This document shows, in pieces, positions 1 to 12,559 of a DNA stretch of 64,000 nucleotides. The stretch is from Miscanthus floridulus (taxonomy: Eukaryota; Streptophyta; Magnoliopsida; Poales; Poaceae). The position numbers and the translations under genes are program-made. Below the pieces are notes generated by a model. It was given only the letters and a program-made list of their open reading frames with translations, was not told the origin of the DNA and ran no database searches. The stretch is from positions 64,771,310 through 64,835,309 of the forward strand of contig NC_089581.1 in NCBI RefSeq assembly GCF_019320115.1, in the 5' to 3' direction. Every line of letters begins with the position of its first letter. The first letter of the stretch is position 1.

Positions 1-927
1 TAGTGACCGACTCCAGATTCTTAGTGGCCAATCCATATAGTTCTTGGGTCTGTTTGACTGGTCCCAAGGGCTCGTTGCCTTTCTTTCGAGGAAAAACAAT
101 GGACTAGGAACCAACCAAGACTCGAACATGGGCCAAGATGCACATAACACTTGTGTGCTAGGGTACTAGCTGCTAGTGGGCCCATCACTTTCCACCCCTC
201 ACTCTAAGGTCACCCTGGAGTGGCTATGAACCCGTCGAAGGCCAGCCTTTGAACTCCTAGGCCTAAATGGGTCATAGGAGCGTTTTCAACTCCATATCCA
301 ACCTTACCTATGACGGTTCTCATGTTGAGCTAGACGATGTTGAGTGGGAGGTGGCCCCTCCAGCACAAGACTTACCTATGGAGATAGAGGATGAGATCAC
401 CCCCAAGAAATTAGTTAGGTAAATAAGCCAGGTGACAAACTTGTAATAAGTGGACAAGCTCTTAAATTTTATTATGGCCAAATAGATTTTTAGCTATTCT
501 CCCCTTTTTGTATAAAAAGGTTAATGCATTCCAACCCTTTCCATCATTAAGGCTGTAAAGCTCGGACTATGGGTGAAAAAACTCTGATCACGCTGATGAG
601 CAAAAACGTTGTAGCCATTGGGGCGTAGGTTTCTTGCAGTCCAACTAGTTTTATTCAGCGTTCGTTTTCGCAACCCTTGCTTCTAAATCTTAACATGAGA
701 GAGGGTTGGGCATAGAGAATGCTTGCCAGGTGGATATACTCTTAAATGCGTTTTGACTCTTTCCATAGTTAAGGCTAAAAAGCTTGGGGTGCGGGAAAAA
801 ACTCTGATAACGCTAGTGAGCAAAAACGTCGTAGCCATTGTTGCATAGGTTTCTTACGGTCCAAAAAGTTTTACTTAGTGTTTGTTTCCACAACCCTTGC
901 TTCTAAATCATAACATGAGAAAGGGTC
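1..927 (-). mobile_element. Decayed Tat-type internal/3' region fragment
   Basis: No intact reading frame is visible. From about 530 to 927 the sequence, read on the minus strand, matches the spacer that follows pol in the large Tat element of this window (about 30555-30700 and 33780-33900): a purine tract, a GCGGCTATG-like segment, a CTCACCAGCGTGATCAGA-like segment and a TTAACTATGG-like segment. The first 500 bases show no recognisable domain. An LTR of another element begins at 928, so this fragment is probably the older target. Assignment rests on pattern similarity only. Confidence 0.4.
535..925. repeat. Imperfect direct repeat, about 220-bp spacing, two copies
   Basis: Two related blocks (about 545-707 and 768-927) share AAAAAACTCTGAT, GAGCAAAAACGT, GTAGCCATTG, AACCCTTGCTTCTAAATC and TAACATGAGA. 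The same module occurs as dispersed copies between pol and the 3' LTR of the 21108-38741 element, so this is a family-specific spacer repeat. Confidence 0.7.
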
Positions 928-2264
928 TATCAGGTTCATAAACCTAGAGTCCCTAATGGACCCGCTTCCCTACAACACTTGGCCCAACAGGCTTTGTCTC
1001 GCCTGACCTCGAGGCCATGGGGTCTCGTCCAAGGCTGCGGGCTCTACCTCGCCTGACCCCTTGGGTGTAGCACTCTGTCTCCCCTAACCTCGTGGCCACG
1101 AGAGTGTTGCCCAAGGCCATAGGCTTTGTCTCACCCAACCCCTTGGGTGCAGCGCTCTGTCTCACCCGACCTCGAGGCTACGGGGGGCTTGCCCAAGGCC
1201 ACGGGCTTCATCTCGCCCGACCCTAATGCCATGGGGTCCGCCTTGCTCGACCCCTTGGGTTCAGGCTCCATCTCACCCAAGGCCACGGGCTCCTTCTTGC
1301 CGACATCTTGGGTTCACGCTTTGTCTCGCCTGACCTCGAGGCCGTGGGGGTCTCACCCAAGGCCATGGGTTCTATCTCACCCGAGACCTAGTTGGAACCC
1401 CAACTAGAAGGCTTGGCCGCAGTGGGATCGTAGTCTGACTCTGACCCTATTCCTCAGACCAAGGATATGTTGAACCTTTGCTCACCTCTCTTTCCCGACC
1501 GACATGTTTGGGGATGAATGGGAACGACCGACCGAGGACACCCGCTTGGTATGGGCCTAGGGAGTAGGAGGAGCAGATAAGGTTAGGCATTCAAGTCAAC
1601 TACAATATCGAGGACCGTACCATATCATACCTTGCTCACCTGCTGGACGGTGCCACCAGGTCATGACAGACAGACACTATACAACCTTCTAGATGCCTTA
1701 GACCACAAATAGTATTATGGGCATCGTCGTTTGCCACACCAAGTGAACACAGTAGAGCCTGCTAGATGTGTCTAGGCATAAATAGTATTGTGGGCGCTGG
1801 CAGCCATCTCATACCTGATGGCATGAATAACAAGACTAGGCAGCACACGTATACACTCTCTCTCCCTCTTTCTCTCTGACGTGTAAGGAAATCCCTTTCA
1901 ACTATAAAAGCGGATGCGCTCTCTCCTAAAAAATGGCTCGCTCGCTCGCTCACTACTCTCTCTCGAAGACTTTCTCGATGACCCGAGAACATAACAGCTC
2001 AATAGTTCTAGAGACACAAAAAGGATATGCTCCTTCGACCGGGCCTCTAACACCCCCCCTTTTCATTTCTTACTCGTTTGTAACCCCACAACAAACTTCG
2101 AGCACCTAGGCTATGAAATAAAGTCACCGACTGACCTCAACTGGACGTAGGGCCTGTTGCTTGAACTAGTATAAATCCTGTGTCATTGAGTGCTAGGCCA
2201 CATCCAATCACAACGCATGGCAAAACTACAAATATTTACTTGTTGGACACTTTTCGCACTGACA
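928..2264 (+). repeat. 5' LTR of a + strand Tat (Ty3/gypsy) element
   Basis: The block starts TATCAGGTTCATAAACC (a decayed TGTCGGGTTCATAAACC, which is seen intact in reverse complement at 5972-5988) and ends in ACTGACA directly before a primer-binding-like sequence at 2265. A TATA box (CTATAAAAGC) lies near 1903. The last 230 bases closely match the reverse complement of 4760-4990 and 13611-13850, so all three LTRs belong to one family. A degenerate array of about 80-bp units (CTCGCCTGACCTCGAGG and variants, 1003-1390) fills the U3-like part. No second LTR of this copy is present. Confidence 0.8.
990..1400. repeat. Degenerate GC-rich tandem repeats in the LTR
   Basis: Variants of CTCGCCTGACCTCGAGGCC and CCCCTTGGGT recur at about 75-85 bp spacing. 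The large Tat element's LTR has a comparable but different array (21225-21450), so expansion inside U3 seems a habit of these LTRs. Confidence 0.6.
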
Positions 2265-4759
2265 GTTGGTGCCGTCTATGGGGATAGATGCCATGCGTTC
2301 ATGCTTTTGGTCATCGGATGGCCCACCTTTCTAGCATCTTTAGTATGGCGGGCTCGAGCGATACAATTCACTTTGGCTCACTATAGTTTCCCATGCTCCC
2401 ACTTGTTGGGATGTGGGTTCTCCCCATCTTCGAGCCGCTCTAGACCTTCCTCTTCGGAAGTCTGACTTCGTCATCGACCAGCTCGGCGTACTCCACCTCT
2501 ACGAGGAGGCGCTTGCCCTGATGCCCACAAGAGGAGGAGCGCCCTCCACTGGCCCTAGGTGACTTGACGACCTCAACCTCAAGACACCCATGCTTCGCCT
2601 TGAGCCCATGTTGGTCTCAAACCCCATGATGAGTGATGTACATATTGTTCTTTACTCACTATTTAAGGCCTTCTGCCGACTCTTCGGAGGGACCCTGGTG
2701 TCCCCACCGAAACCACCATGTGACCGGTTCCCCTATGGCTTTGCGTCCCCCATGGATGCATGTGCATGGGGGCTCTAAAGGATGCTTATGCCGCCCCCTC
2801 TCATGTCCAATTTTATGGGGATGACAGGCTATGCTCCCGCCTCCTTTCATGATCTTGTTGATGATGAGGTCAAAAGCGATGGCTCCAGCTTCGATGATGT
2901 CATGTCACCTGGCCACCCTCTATCTCGGGAGTCCGCTATGACAGATGCCCTAGGATAGCGACTGGTGGTAGTGGAGTCTCTACAGACTCACACCCCTCTA
3001 GACCCTCAAGCATAGGCCCTGGCACGTGCATAGGAGCACAATGAGGAGTTACGACAAAGGCGGTAGAGCCTACCACCACCTATGCTAGCGTGCTTGGCGC
3101 AGCACGCTATGCCACATGTGCGTAACCTGGCCAGCGGTGCCTAGGGTCACGCCTGTCAGGTCAAGCGTAACTTTCTGGATGGAGGGAATGACCCCCTTAG
3201 TTTGCTCGGGCTAGCCAGAACATCGCTGCTACGGTGATGCTTCTGCGTGGCCTCCTCGAGCCTACCGACCCCTAGGAGCAAGCAATCCATTGGAACCTCT
3301 AGGCTGTAGTGGAGACCACCACCATTCAGCAGGTCGAGAGCTCATCATTGTGACACCAGCTCACGGCCTCTTGCCCTACCAGGGGACTAGGGCCACACCA
3401 GTCAAACCGCTCCATCCACTCACCACTATAGTTGCCGAGGATGGGGCAAGAAGACACGGCTGCACTATAGCCTGACCCAGTGCCTGCTTGGCACCGACCA
3501 CCTATGTGCAAATGGCTTAGGCCAAACCATGATGCTTGTAGCATCATCAACAATTGATACCACGCCTGACATGATGATGATGTCCATCGAGTGGTGGCAA
3601 GAGCAGGTGGCGTGGACCCTAGCCTAACCATCAAGGAGTGCGGGGGGGGGGGGCGCACCCTAGGCATGGTGGCTGACCAAACAACCGAAGCCCCATCCTA
3701 GATGTCCTGGGGCCACGGGCCTTTGGTCGTCGCATCTAGAAAGCGTCGTTCCCATAGCACTTTCGACCACCCACCAACATCGCTAGGTACACTAGGGAGA
3801 CAGACCCTGGTATATGCCCTGAAGACTTCTGGCTCGCCTACCAAGTTAGAGGAGTGGATGATGACTACTTCATCATCCAGTATCTCCCCATCTGCATGGG
3901 AGAGCATGTTCGAGCATGGTTCGAATTCCTTCCGCTTGACAGCATCCGCAACTGGGCAGATCTCAAGAGGGTCTTCATTGGAAATTTCTAGGGGACGTAT
4001 GTCCATCCTAGGAATTATTGGGACCTCAAGAACTACCAATAGGAGCCCAATGAGTCCCTATGAGATTACATCCGTAGGTTCTCAAAGTAGTGCAACTCCC
4101 TTCCTAATATCATCAATGCGAACATCGTTGGCACGGTCCTCTCTAGGACAACCTGTAAGTCCTTGATCCACAAGCTTGGTTGTATAAAGCCCCATATCAC
4201 CCATGACCTGCTCGACATCGATATGAACCATGCCATCGGTGAGGAGGCAGTCGAGGCGGTCTTTAGCGGTGGTTAGGACAGGGGCAAGGCCAAGCACGAG
4301 GACCAAGGTGAGGGTCCCTCCACACAAACAAGAAGGATCGGCGCCGATCGGCCAACCCTGCTTTGGTCACCATGGCTGACCACATAGGCAAGCAGCCCTA
4401 GCAGGGCCAGCCCAACCACTTTGATAGGCTCATGGAGAGTCCATGCACCAACCATGCCTATCCCATCAAACACCTCTACAAGGACTGCGAGCTCTTCAAC
4501 TGCTTCTTGTGGCAAGCCGCCAAGCCAAAGGAAGGGAAAGGCAAAGAGGAGGCGGCCATGAAAGGAGGCATGGTGAGCAAGGATGAGGATGACTTCCCCA
4601 ACCCTGAGGAATGCCTCATGGTCTTTGGGGGATCCGATGCTATCCACTCCAAGCGCCAGCACAAGGTACACTACAGAGAGGCATGTGTCATCGAGTCAGC
4701 CATCGCCTCTTTCCTTAGTTGGTCGAACTCCCCAATAACTTTTGATCAGAGACACCGTC
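2265..4759 (+). pseudogene. Truncated gag of the + strand Tat element
   Basis: A primer-binding-like sequence GTTGGTGCCGTCTATGGGGA follows the LTR. Gag is recognisable from about 3760 to 4758 by comparison with the better copy at 25430-26430. Shared landmarks are DDYFIIQYLP, AWFEFLP, NWADLKRVFIGNF, YIRRFS, LPN, HKLGC, then KHLYKDCELF and the FGGSDAIHS block. The frame carries stops at conserved positions (GNF*GTY where the other copy reads GNFQGTY; FSK*CN where it reads FSQQCN) and at least one frameshift near 4420. The protein stops at SPITFDQR, just where the protease would begin, because an opposite-strand LTR starts at 4760. Bases 2265-3700 are gag leader with no usable frame. Confidence 0.75.
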
Positions 4760-5988
4760 TGTCGGTGCAGAAAGTGACCAACAAGTAAATATTTGTAGTT
4801 TTGCCATACATTGTGATTAGAGGTGGTGTAGCACTCAATGGCATAGGGTTTATACTGGTTCAGGCAACGTGCCCTATGTCTAGTTTGAGTCAGTTGGTGA
4901 CTTTATTTCTAAGCCTAGGTGCTCAAAGTTTGAAGTGGGGTTACAAACAAGAAGGAGAAATATGAGTGGTACAAGAGGTTCGGTCAGAAGGGCCAAGAGC
5001 AACAGGAGCTCTGCTATGAGCTAAGTGTTCAAGCGTGTGCTTGAGGTTTGAACCTGGTAGTTCTATGGTCATGTACTAGGGAACTTGATCGATCTAGTGA
5101 GAATGGAATGACTTTGATCAGCCTAGATCCACCGGGTTTCTTGGGAGAGAGCGCATCCCCTTTTATAGATGAAGGGGAGGGCTTTACAAGTGAGAGGGAG
5201 AGAGTATGTATGCTTCTAAACCTTGTTGCCCATGCCGGTGGGTACAGGATGATGGTAGGCGCCCACAATACTATTGATGTTGGATGCACGTGGGAGGTTA
5301 TGTCGTCTTGTTCGGGTATGGTAGATGTTGGTATCTGCTATACTGTTAATACCTAGAGGCATGTGAGGAGTTTTCACCATGTTCACTCGGTACGGTAATT
5401 TCGGCGCCCACAACACTGTCGATGCCCAGAGGCATGTGGGTGGAGCCTTACCATATGGGGTTCGATGGCGCCCATAATACTGTAGAGAAAATGCTAGCGC
5501 CTACAACACTGTTTCTCGGGGAGGTTGCAGAGTATTGTTCCTACAGGTGTATAGGGTATGGTCCCTAGTATCATGGTTTGACTTGTGTGCCCTACCTTGC
5601 TTTCTTCATTTGTTCCCTGGTCCCTTCCGAGTGGGCGTCTTCGGTCGGTTGGTCCTAGTCAGAGAGGAGCAGTGAGCAGGGCCTTTGCATACCTCGGTCG
5701 GAGACGTGGGCTCAGAGTCGGAAGTGGTGCTTTGGCCAGGCCTTCTGGTAGGAGAAGCTATTCAGAGGCGGCTGGAGTCAGAATGAGGGTTCTGGTTAGT
5801 GAGGTGGGCCAGAGGCGAGACGTGGGCGTTGTTCCTCCTCGGATAGACCTTCTAGTCGATGACTAGACCGCCTTTCTGGCCTATTGTTTTTAGGCACTTG
5901 GGCCATCCTATGAGTTGAGTACTGTCTATTTGGGCTGAGCCTTTGGGGAAGCCAGTCCATGAGGGACCCTGGGTTTATGAACCCGACA
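4760..5988 (-). repeat. 3' LTR of the minus-strand Tat element
   Basis: In + orientation it runs from TGTCGGTGCAG to AACCCGACA, so on its own strand it begins TGTCGGGTTCATAAACC and ends with CCGACA. A TATA-like TATAAAAGG lies on the minus strand near 5165. A purine-rich GGGGCTCC immediately precedes it on the minus strand (5989-5996), as expected for a polypurine tract. Short copies of CGCCCACAATACT/GCGCCCATAATACTG recur around 5268-5500. Confidence 0.85.
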
Positions 5989-6240
5989 GGAGCCCCTAGG
6001 TAATTCGGGCAGAATCGTCTAGGGAATTTTTGCCTTGACGGTGGGTGCATGCGAGTGCACCCATGGGTGTAGCCCCTGAGCCCCCAGGCGGTTTGAGCAG
6101 AACCGTTTGGGGGGGTTTCGTGTTTACTAGCGGGGGAGGTTTTTGTTTTGTTTTAGCAGGTGCGCACGAGCGCACCCACGGGTGTAGCCCCCGGGCAATT
6201 CAGGCAGAATTGTTTGGGGGTGTTTGTCAGCGGGCGTGTG
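5989..6240 (-). repeat. PPT-proximal tandem repeats, about 100 bp
   Basis: Two to three degenerate copies contain GTGCACCCATGGGTGTAGCCCC and GGTTTGAGCAGAACCGTTTGGGG type segments. The same module, reverse complemented, occurs four times just before the 3' LTR of the large Tat element (37140-37466), which shows both elements share this PPT-adjacent architecture. Confidence 0.7.
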
Positions 6241-6474
6241 TGTGTGTTTTTTAGTCTAAAAATGGAGTCATCAACCAAGGCATCATTACACAACCATTGT
6301 GTTTAGTTGCTTTAGAGATTGGGTGAGACGAAGCTTCACGGATCCTGGCGTCGATGCGCGCCATGGGATCGGGTGAGGCAGTTAGTCAAGGGATTCTAGC
6401 CTCGGTGTGGCCCACACAACTGAGGCAGTTAGTTTAGTTAGTTTGGGATTGGGTGAGCCAAAGCTCATAGATCC

Positions 6475-6826
6475 TGATGGGGTGAGTTTGGAGTCTCAGA
6501 CCCAAGTGGTTTTAAAGTGCAGTCAGAGCATAGCCGGATGGGGTGAGATCGGGGTCACAGACCTAGGTTTTTGGAGTGCAGTCGAAGTGTAGCCGGACAG
6601 GGCAAGATTAGGGTTGTAGACCTAGGTGTTTGTAGTGTAGTCGAAGCATAGCCGGATGGGGCGAGATTGGGGTCACAGACCTAGGTGTTTGGAGCATAGT
6701 CCAAGCGTAGCCGGATGGGGCGAGATCGGGGTCGTAGACCTAGGTGTTTGGAGCGCAGACGGAGAGTAGCCAGATGGGGCGAGTTTGAGGTTGCAGACCC
6801 AGGCATTTTGTATCTTGAGCCCTCGA
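6475..6826. repeat. 59-bp tandem repeat, five to six copies
   Basis: The core AGCCGGATGGGGCGAGAT begins at 6532, 6591, 6650, 6709 and 6768 (the last reads AGCCAGATGG), a constant 59-bp step, and each core is followed by GACCTAGGTGTTTGGAG variants. It lies between the 3' LTR and the antisense eORF of the minus-strand Tat element. Bases 6827-7900 beyond it hold no gene that I can support. Confidence 0.85.
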
Positions 6827-7904
6827 GCCCTATTGGGCTTTAGTAGGGGTCAGTGTGAGTTGTGTGTGTTACCCCGTCCTCGATTCCTCACAACTAGAGG
6901 GCTGAGTTTTGTCGCTTGTCCTGATCGCTTGGGCTCGAGTGACGCGCTCGATGAGTTCGCTAATGGGTATGATCGAGTGGAATCTGGGTCCATCATTCAT
7001 GATGGGGTTGGCATAGCCCTCTTGTGACATTCCACTACTCCTTTACCTGCAACCCGGTAGATGCCTGGGTTGTTCTAGAGACCGAGCCGGGTGGCCTAAC
7101 GGCCTCCCCTCAATGGAGATTCTATGGGCTTGGCAAGAGGTTCAGGATCGAACAAGAAGGTTGAGATGACCCTATATGCCAGACTAGGCGAGGGCCGCAT
7201 GGGGCTCATCTGCATTTTTCTCTCCTAGCTCTATTGTTGCTCATGTCGAATGAGGCAACTGCTGCTTCGTGACGCAACACAGAGCATTGTGATGCATTTC
7301 GCTGCATGTGCAATGCTTAGTTCCTGAGCCCCCAGGTAGTTCAGAGCTTGAATCGTCTAGGAGGTACAAGCATATGGAATCAATGTGCATATGGATGTAT
7401 GAAATGATTATAATAAAGAAATAGCGGGGTCGGTAGGGTTACCCTGACGACTCGAGTGACGGGGTTTGAAGAGCTCCAATCAAAAACGTTCAACTGGGAC
7501 CCATGCTCGTCATTTGTGACAGAGTCGGCATGGCCTACATGGGGCATCCCTTTGCTCCTTACCCGTCTCTCAGTATTTTTCCTGAGTCGTTCAATCGACT
7601 TTTGGAAGCCCGATGGTCTCTCCTAGCGGATATTTCATTTGGGGTTTTTCTAGGTTCTGCCTAGGGATGCGGAGGGTCGCCTGTGTGAGGTGGTGCTCTG
7701 GTTCTTGTGCCCGGCGTGCGGTAGTGGCTAGCATGTGGTAGTGGTGGGCCATACCTAGGCCATGTCTAGTCTGATCAGGAGCCGTTCCATCAGGCAGGTC
7801 ACATCTCATCGGTCAAGGCATGTCTCATCTGCATTAAATGGGAAAGAGAGAGGGTTTTTTGCTCCACCATTTCATCCTTCCTAATCGGTGCGCCCTCCCC
7901 TAAC

Positions 7905-7935
7905 CGTTGTACCCTTTTCCATAAGTAGGAGAAGG
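7905..7935 (+). promoter_or_regulatory. Possible TATA element for the antisense eORF
   Basis: A CCATAAGTAGG sequence sits in a C/T-rich to A/G-rich transition about 185 bp before ATG 8105. It is degenerate, but it occupies the same relative place as clearer TATA boxes upstream of the two eORF copies at 31577 and 36724. Confidence 0.35.
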
Positions 7936-8104
7936 GAGAAGGTTTTTGCCTTGTTCTTTTGCCTATTCCTCATCCACTGCCTCCTCTCCTTTTCCTTCTT
8001 GCCATGAGCATTCTTTGAGAGCCGCGGCGGTTTCTAGAAAAGAAAAGGGGGAGAGCGAGGGAGAAGAGAAAAACTCACCAATCCTCCTGTGATCCCAGAG
8101 CGAA

Positions 8105-11100
8105 ATGTCGGACTAGAGGTTGTCCACCATGAGGGAGTCAGTGTTGAAGGCCTTCGTCATGAAGGGGTTCCTGCCGCCAAAGAAGGTGGCGCACTAGAGG
8201 GCTCCCAAGAGGGAGGAGTTCCCACAACCTCGGCCTGACGAGGTGGTGTCCTATCTTACCTTCCATGAGCAAGGGTTAGGGTACCCTACGCATTGGTTCC
8301 TACATGGGCTCCTTAATGAGTGGGGTCTAGAGCTACAGGACCTTAACCCAACGGGGTTGCTACACATCGCTGGCTTCATCACCATCTACGAGGCTTTCCT
8401 CGGGATGGAGCCGCACACGGACTTCTTTCGATGGCTATTCTTTGGGAGAGCCTTGATGGCGGGGAATCTGGTCGAGAATGTGTTGGTGGGTGGTTTCGCC
8501 CTATAGAGGAAGCCGAGCATGGGAGGCTCGTATCCCGCATACATCCCCTATGACTCCAACCAGGGGTGGCATGGAGAGTGGTTTCACATTAGGAATCTGG
8601 CGGAGGCACCGTTCCCGGCGTTCACCAACAGGAGGCCAGAGAAGCAGGACAGTTGGTCATGGGGTTGTGCTCATAAGGAGAAGCATAAGGTGGGGGTCAA
8701 TGAGGAGGAGCTCCAAAAGCTCATGCGGGATGGCCTTGATGGGGTGCGGGTGTTCCACACCCTCTACCACCGCCGGGTTGTGCCGTTGGCAGAGAGGTCA
8801 TGGCTGATGTGGGAGTACAATGGCCCAAGGGACCTAGACCGTGCGTCGCCGGATGAGCTACCAGACGACGAGGTCTAGAGTCACCTTAGCCAGGTGCTGC
8901 AGCTGAAGCCCAAAGAGAATGTCGATGGGAAGCCCGCGCTTTCAACTCCGTGATCGTGTCCAGACTGGTATGCTCCCTTCTATTTTGTCCGAGCTTCTTC
9001 CTCTACTTTTCCTATTTCGTGATTTTGGGCCATCCATTCCATAGGGGCTAGGAGTTTTACAAGTTCCAGTCGCACCTTCCCAAGGGGCCAGAAGGCGCAG
9101 CCCGGCAGGCCACCTAGAAGGAGGCGGCAGACGCCAGGAAGAAGAAGAGAACCAGGGAGGTTTGTCGAAAGCAAGAGAAGGAGTAGGAGATCGCTCGGTG
9201 CATCAAGGCCGGGGAACGTAGGAGTGATGTCGAGTTGGAGCTCACATCAGAGGATCCCACGAATGTGGATGACATGGTTTTCTCCGAGGAGGAGGAAAGC
9301 CGGGAGGTCGTTGTGACCTCAGCGGAGCATCACAACCCTGCGTCGATGTCCTCTAGTGATGAGTAGGAGGCGGAGCGGCGCGCAGTGGTTCCCATGCTGA
9401 GGAAGCGTGTGGTGAGTACAGACACTATCAGTGAATGGGAGGCAAAGCAGATGCGGTCATCGTGCCACTTGGTGGCATCGCCAGTCCCATCACCACCTGC
9501 CGCGGACGTGGCCGAGCAAGCCGGGTGGTCTGAGGAGTGGACTGGCACCTGTGTGTCACCGAGACTGGTGCCAGTGCATGACTCACAGCCGAAGGATGCC
9601 CCACCTATCACAGATGTGGTCGAGCAAGTCGGGTGGTCCGAGGAGTGGACTGGCAGCCTCGCTTCGCGTGACTCGTAGTTGGAGGATTCTCTGCCAGCTG
9701 CTCCGGTCGAGGAGTCCTGAGCCGAGGGTCATGGTGACCCATAGGCCGGGAAGGAGCCCATTGGGATGACTCCGCCCCCGACTAAAGTGAGGGGGTGCAA
9801 GTCACAACCTAGGGGCAGTACTTACCCTATAGACCTGTGGACGTTGGGTCTTGCCTTCATGGTCATGCCGCTTACCTCCTGGTATGTTTTTCTTTGTTTC
9901 TTTTCGATCTTTTGTTGTTGAGTCTTTTTGGAGTGTGACTTACCTGCACTTTTTGTCAGTGGTCAGGTGATGACGGGGTTGAGTATCACCCCAACTCCCA
10001 TGCAGGAGGCTTAGAGGCCCACCCTGCAGCATGTCACGCTGAGCAGCGGGGGGAACATGGTGGCGGCGGTGAGCCCTTCCCTTCCGGGGGTGGTGCCCCT
10101 TGGGTTGGTTGCTGATACGGTGGCAATGACGGCGTCGGCATTGGCGGCGATCCTAGTGCCGATAGCGGAGGTCACATCGGAGGTAACCCTCATGGCCCCT
10201 CCTCCACCAGCTATGGTGGAAGAGAAGGAGACCGAGCTCCCTGCCTTGCCGGGTGGATGACTACATGGCTCACCCTCATGGTCAGAGCAGAAGGCGTCGA
10301 GGGGAGACGTGGCTGGGGTAGAGTCAGAACGCCCAGCGGTGGCCCGCATAACTAAGGTGGTGGACATCCCGTTAGACGACGAGGCTGATGATATGGTGGA
10401 GCTGTCGGTGTTGTTGCGGGAGCTGGCGGTGGTTCCATCAGAGGCTGGGCCCTCCGGCGGGCTACTAGAGGGTGACTTGGAGTGGCCCTACCCTGAGGAC
10501 CCGACAAAGGTGCGGTTCATCCTTCGGGATTCGCTGGAGCGTCAGCTCTGGGACATCCTTGGGGAGCAAGGGCATACCACGGTGTCCAAACTCACGAACC
10601 TATCCGCAAAGCTTAGAGACACCTAGGAGTGGGTTAAGTCTACCCAGCAGTTAGTCGAGGTCGACCTGTAGCTTGCCACAGAGGTGAGTTTCCCATACTT
10701 GTCCTTGACCTCTGAATCTTTGTTGGTTGCCTTAGCATGCTTGTTTTTCATAGAGTCTGAAGGGGATGTCGTCCCACAAGTCCCGCTTCCTCCGAATGGA
10801 GCACGCTCAGGTGGCTGATCTTGAGCATTAGCTAGAGTCCACTCACCGTGAGTCCTAGGACCGGGTGGCCGAAGTGACTGTAGTGCTAGCGGAGGGGCAG
10901 CGTGCAGCAAAGCGGACGACCATCGCCGAGTGAGGGCTTGAGGCGCTGAAGGCACACCAGGTGAAGACTAAGGCAGGGCTGTAGATATCCCTGGTGGACA
11001 CCGAGGTGGCGCTCTAGAAATCCCTAGAGACCCTTGAGTCAGAGCGGAGCGCCTTGGCATCAGAGCGGACCACCCTGGAGTCAGCACGGAAGGCCCTAGA

Positions 11101-11967
11101 GGCAGACCGAAAGGCCCTAGAGGTGGAGCGAAAGGCCCAGTCGGAGGCAGACGGGGAAGTGCTCGCACTTCGGGGCCGGGTGATTGGGATGGAGGAGGCG
11201 AGTGCCCGGCTACACGAGTAGGTGGCCCGACAGGCAGGGAAACTCTCCATCCTTGAGAACTTCCACGTTGGTACGTACCTTTTGTATTTCTTGTTGTGTT
11301 GGTTTCTTCCTTCTACCTATTTCTAAGCTTGTTGCCCTTCTTTCAGAGCTAGGTAGAAAGGTGAAGTCACTGGAGTAGGACCTGGAGACGATTAAGGTGA
11401 CTTTCAGCTGGAATGCAGAGGAGCTGGCCAAGTCCTGTGAAGAGTGACATGCTCTCAAGGGGGAACTTGACTAGATCCACAATGTTGCCTAGCTTGTCAT
11501 CTCAGAGGTCTTTGGGTCGGGCCAAGTACCAGCGCGCCTACTGTTCAGCTCACGGAGGTTCTGGATGTGGTCTGGGACCTTATCACAAGTGGCCTATTCT
11601 ACGGAGTGTTGGGGGTGTTGACTTTGGTGGCAATGCACCAGCCAAACCTAGACTTTGCTACTATCTGTAGTGGGTATGCTGAAGGCTTGAGCATGGACAT
11701 CCAATCGATCGGGTTGAGCTTGCTGCCGCACGCAAGGTCGGTGGCAGAGCAAGTCTCTGCCTAGTGGGTGATGGACGTCCACCATGAAGACATGGCTAGA
11801 AGCATGCATGGGGAGGACGTTTCCTAGCCTACGGATGGCACAGAGCCTGGGTCGAAGGTGGACGTCACCCCGGTTTCGATCGAGCCAAATGTCGTGCCGC
11901 AGGGAAGTGAGCAGCCCGTGCCTTCGTTGGTCGCACCGACAGCAGATGCGGTCGAGCCGGTCCAATA
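8105..11967 (+). pseudogene. Antisense extra ORF (eORF) of the Tat element, spliced, with stops
   Basis: This region is antisense to the minus-strand element. From ATG 8105 it encodes a protein with VVSYLTFHEQGLGYP, GLLHIAGF, EAFLGMEPHTDFF and GWHGEWFHIRN segments, matching the minus-strand ORF at 35774-36556 and the Pfam family called putative gypsy-type transposon protein (Transposase_28, from memory). Plausible exons: 8105-8971, about 9050-9881, about 9962-10683, 10754-11270 and 11347-11967, with GT/AG borders such as GAG|GTGAGT at 10684 and TTTCAG at 11346. Residues from about 10980-11260 form a heptad-like, Glu/Arg/Ala-rich coiled coil. Premature TAG codons occur, for example CAC-TAG-AGG near 8192 where the copy at 31350 encodes VHWR. 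The role of such eORFs is unknown; the copy itself is probably dead. Confidence 0.7.
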
Positions 11968-12540
11968 GCTTGTAAAATATAAGTTGGTTAGTGAATGTAA
12001 AAGGTTTAAGTTCATGGGGGAGCCCCTGTGTAAATGTTCCTATGTGCTTAATGACTATGGTTGGTTTCATTTTCTATGATGGAGTCACTCCGTTCGGGGA
12101 AGCTTGTTCCCCTTTTGTTCCTTAGTTTTCCCTTAGCATAATTTTGTTTTTTATTCTTTCTTTCTCGTACCTGCTCATTTGTCCTGTAGGCTTCAACCTT
12201 GGGAGCCTAGGGCATGGCCCATGAGGCTCAGCTGCTCATAACCATAGGGAAAGGCGGGGCACGATAGGTCGAAATGTTTTAAAGCAAAGCTACATAAGGC
12301 AAATTAAAGGAACGCACTACCCTTTTGGTCGGGTGGGAAGGAATTTCACCATATGATAGTAAACAAATAGAGAGGTAGTAGTGGACTCTAGTGGAGCCCC
12401 CGAGTGCCCTGGGCTGAAAAGTGTTCGGGTCGGGGTGTTTTTATAGGAGCATACGCTAAGTAAATAATGGTAAGACTGAAACTTAGGTGAAGAAAAATGA
12501 CATAGCTGTTCCAAGCGTTCGAAGAGAATGCCATCATCAT
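11968..12540. other. Spacer between eORF and gag remnant
   Basis: No coding frame can be supported. The sequence is mixed and in part A/T-rich, and it marks where pol should lie in a complete element. The deletion that removed pol therefore has one edge within about 12200-12600. Confidence 0.5.
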
Positions 12541-12559
12541 TGTTGTCCTTCTGTCAGTA

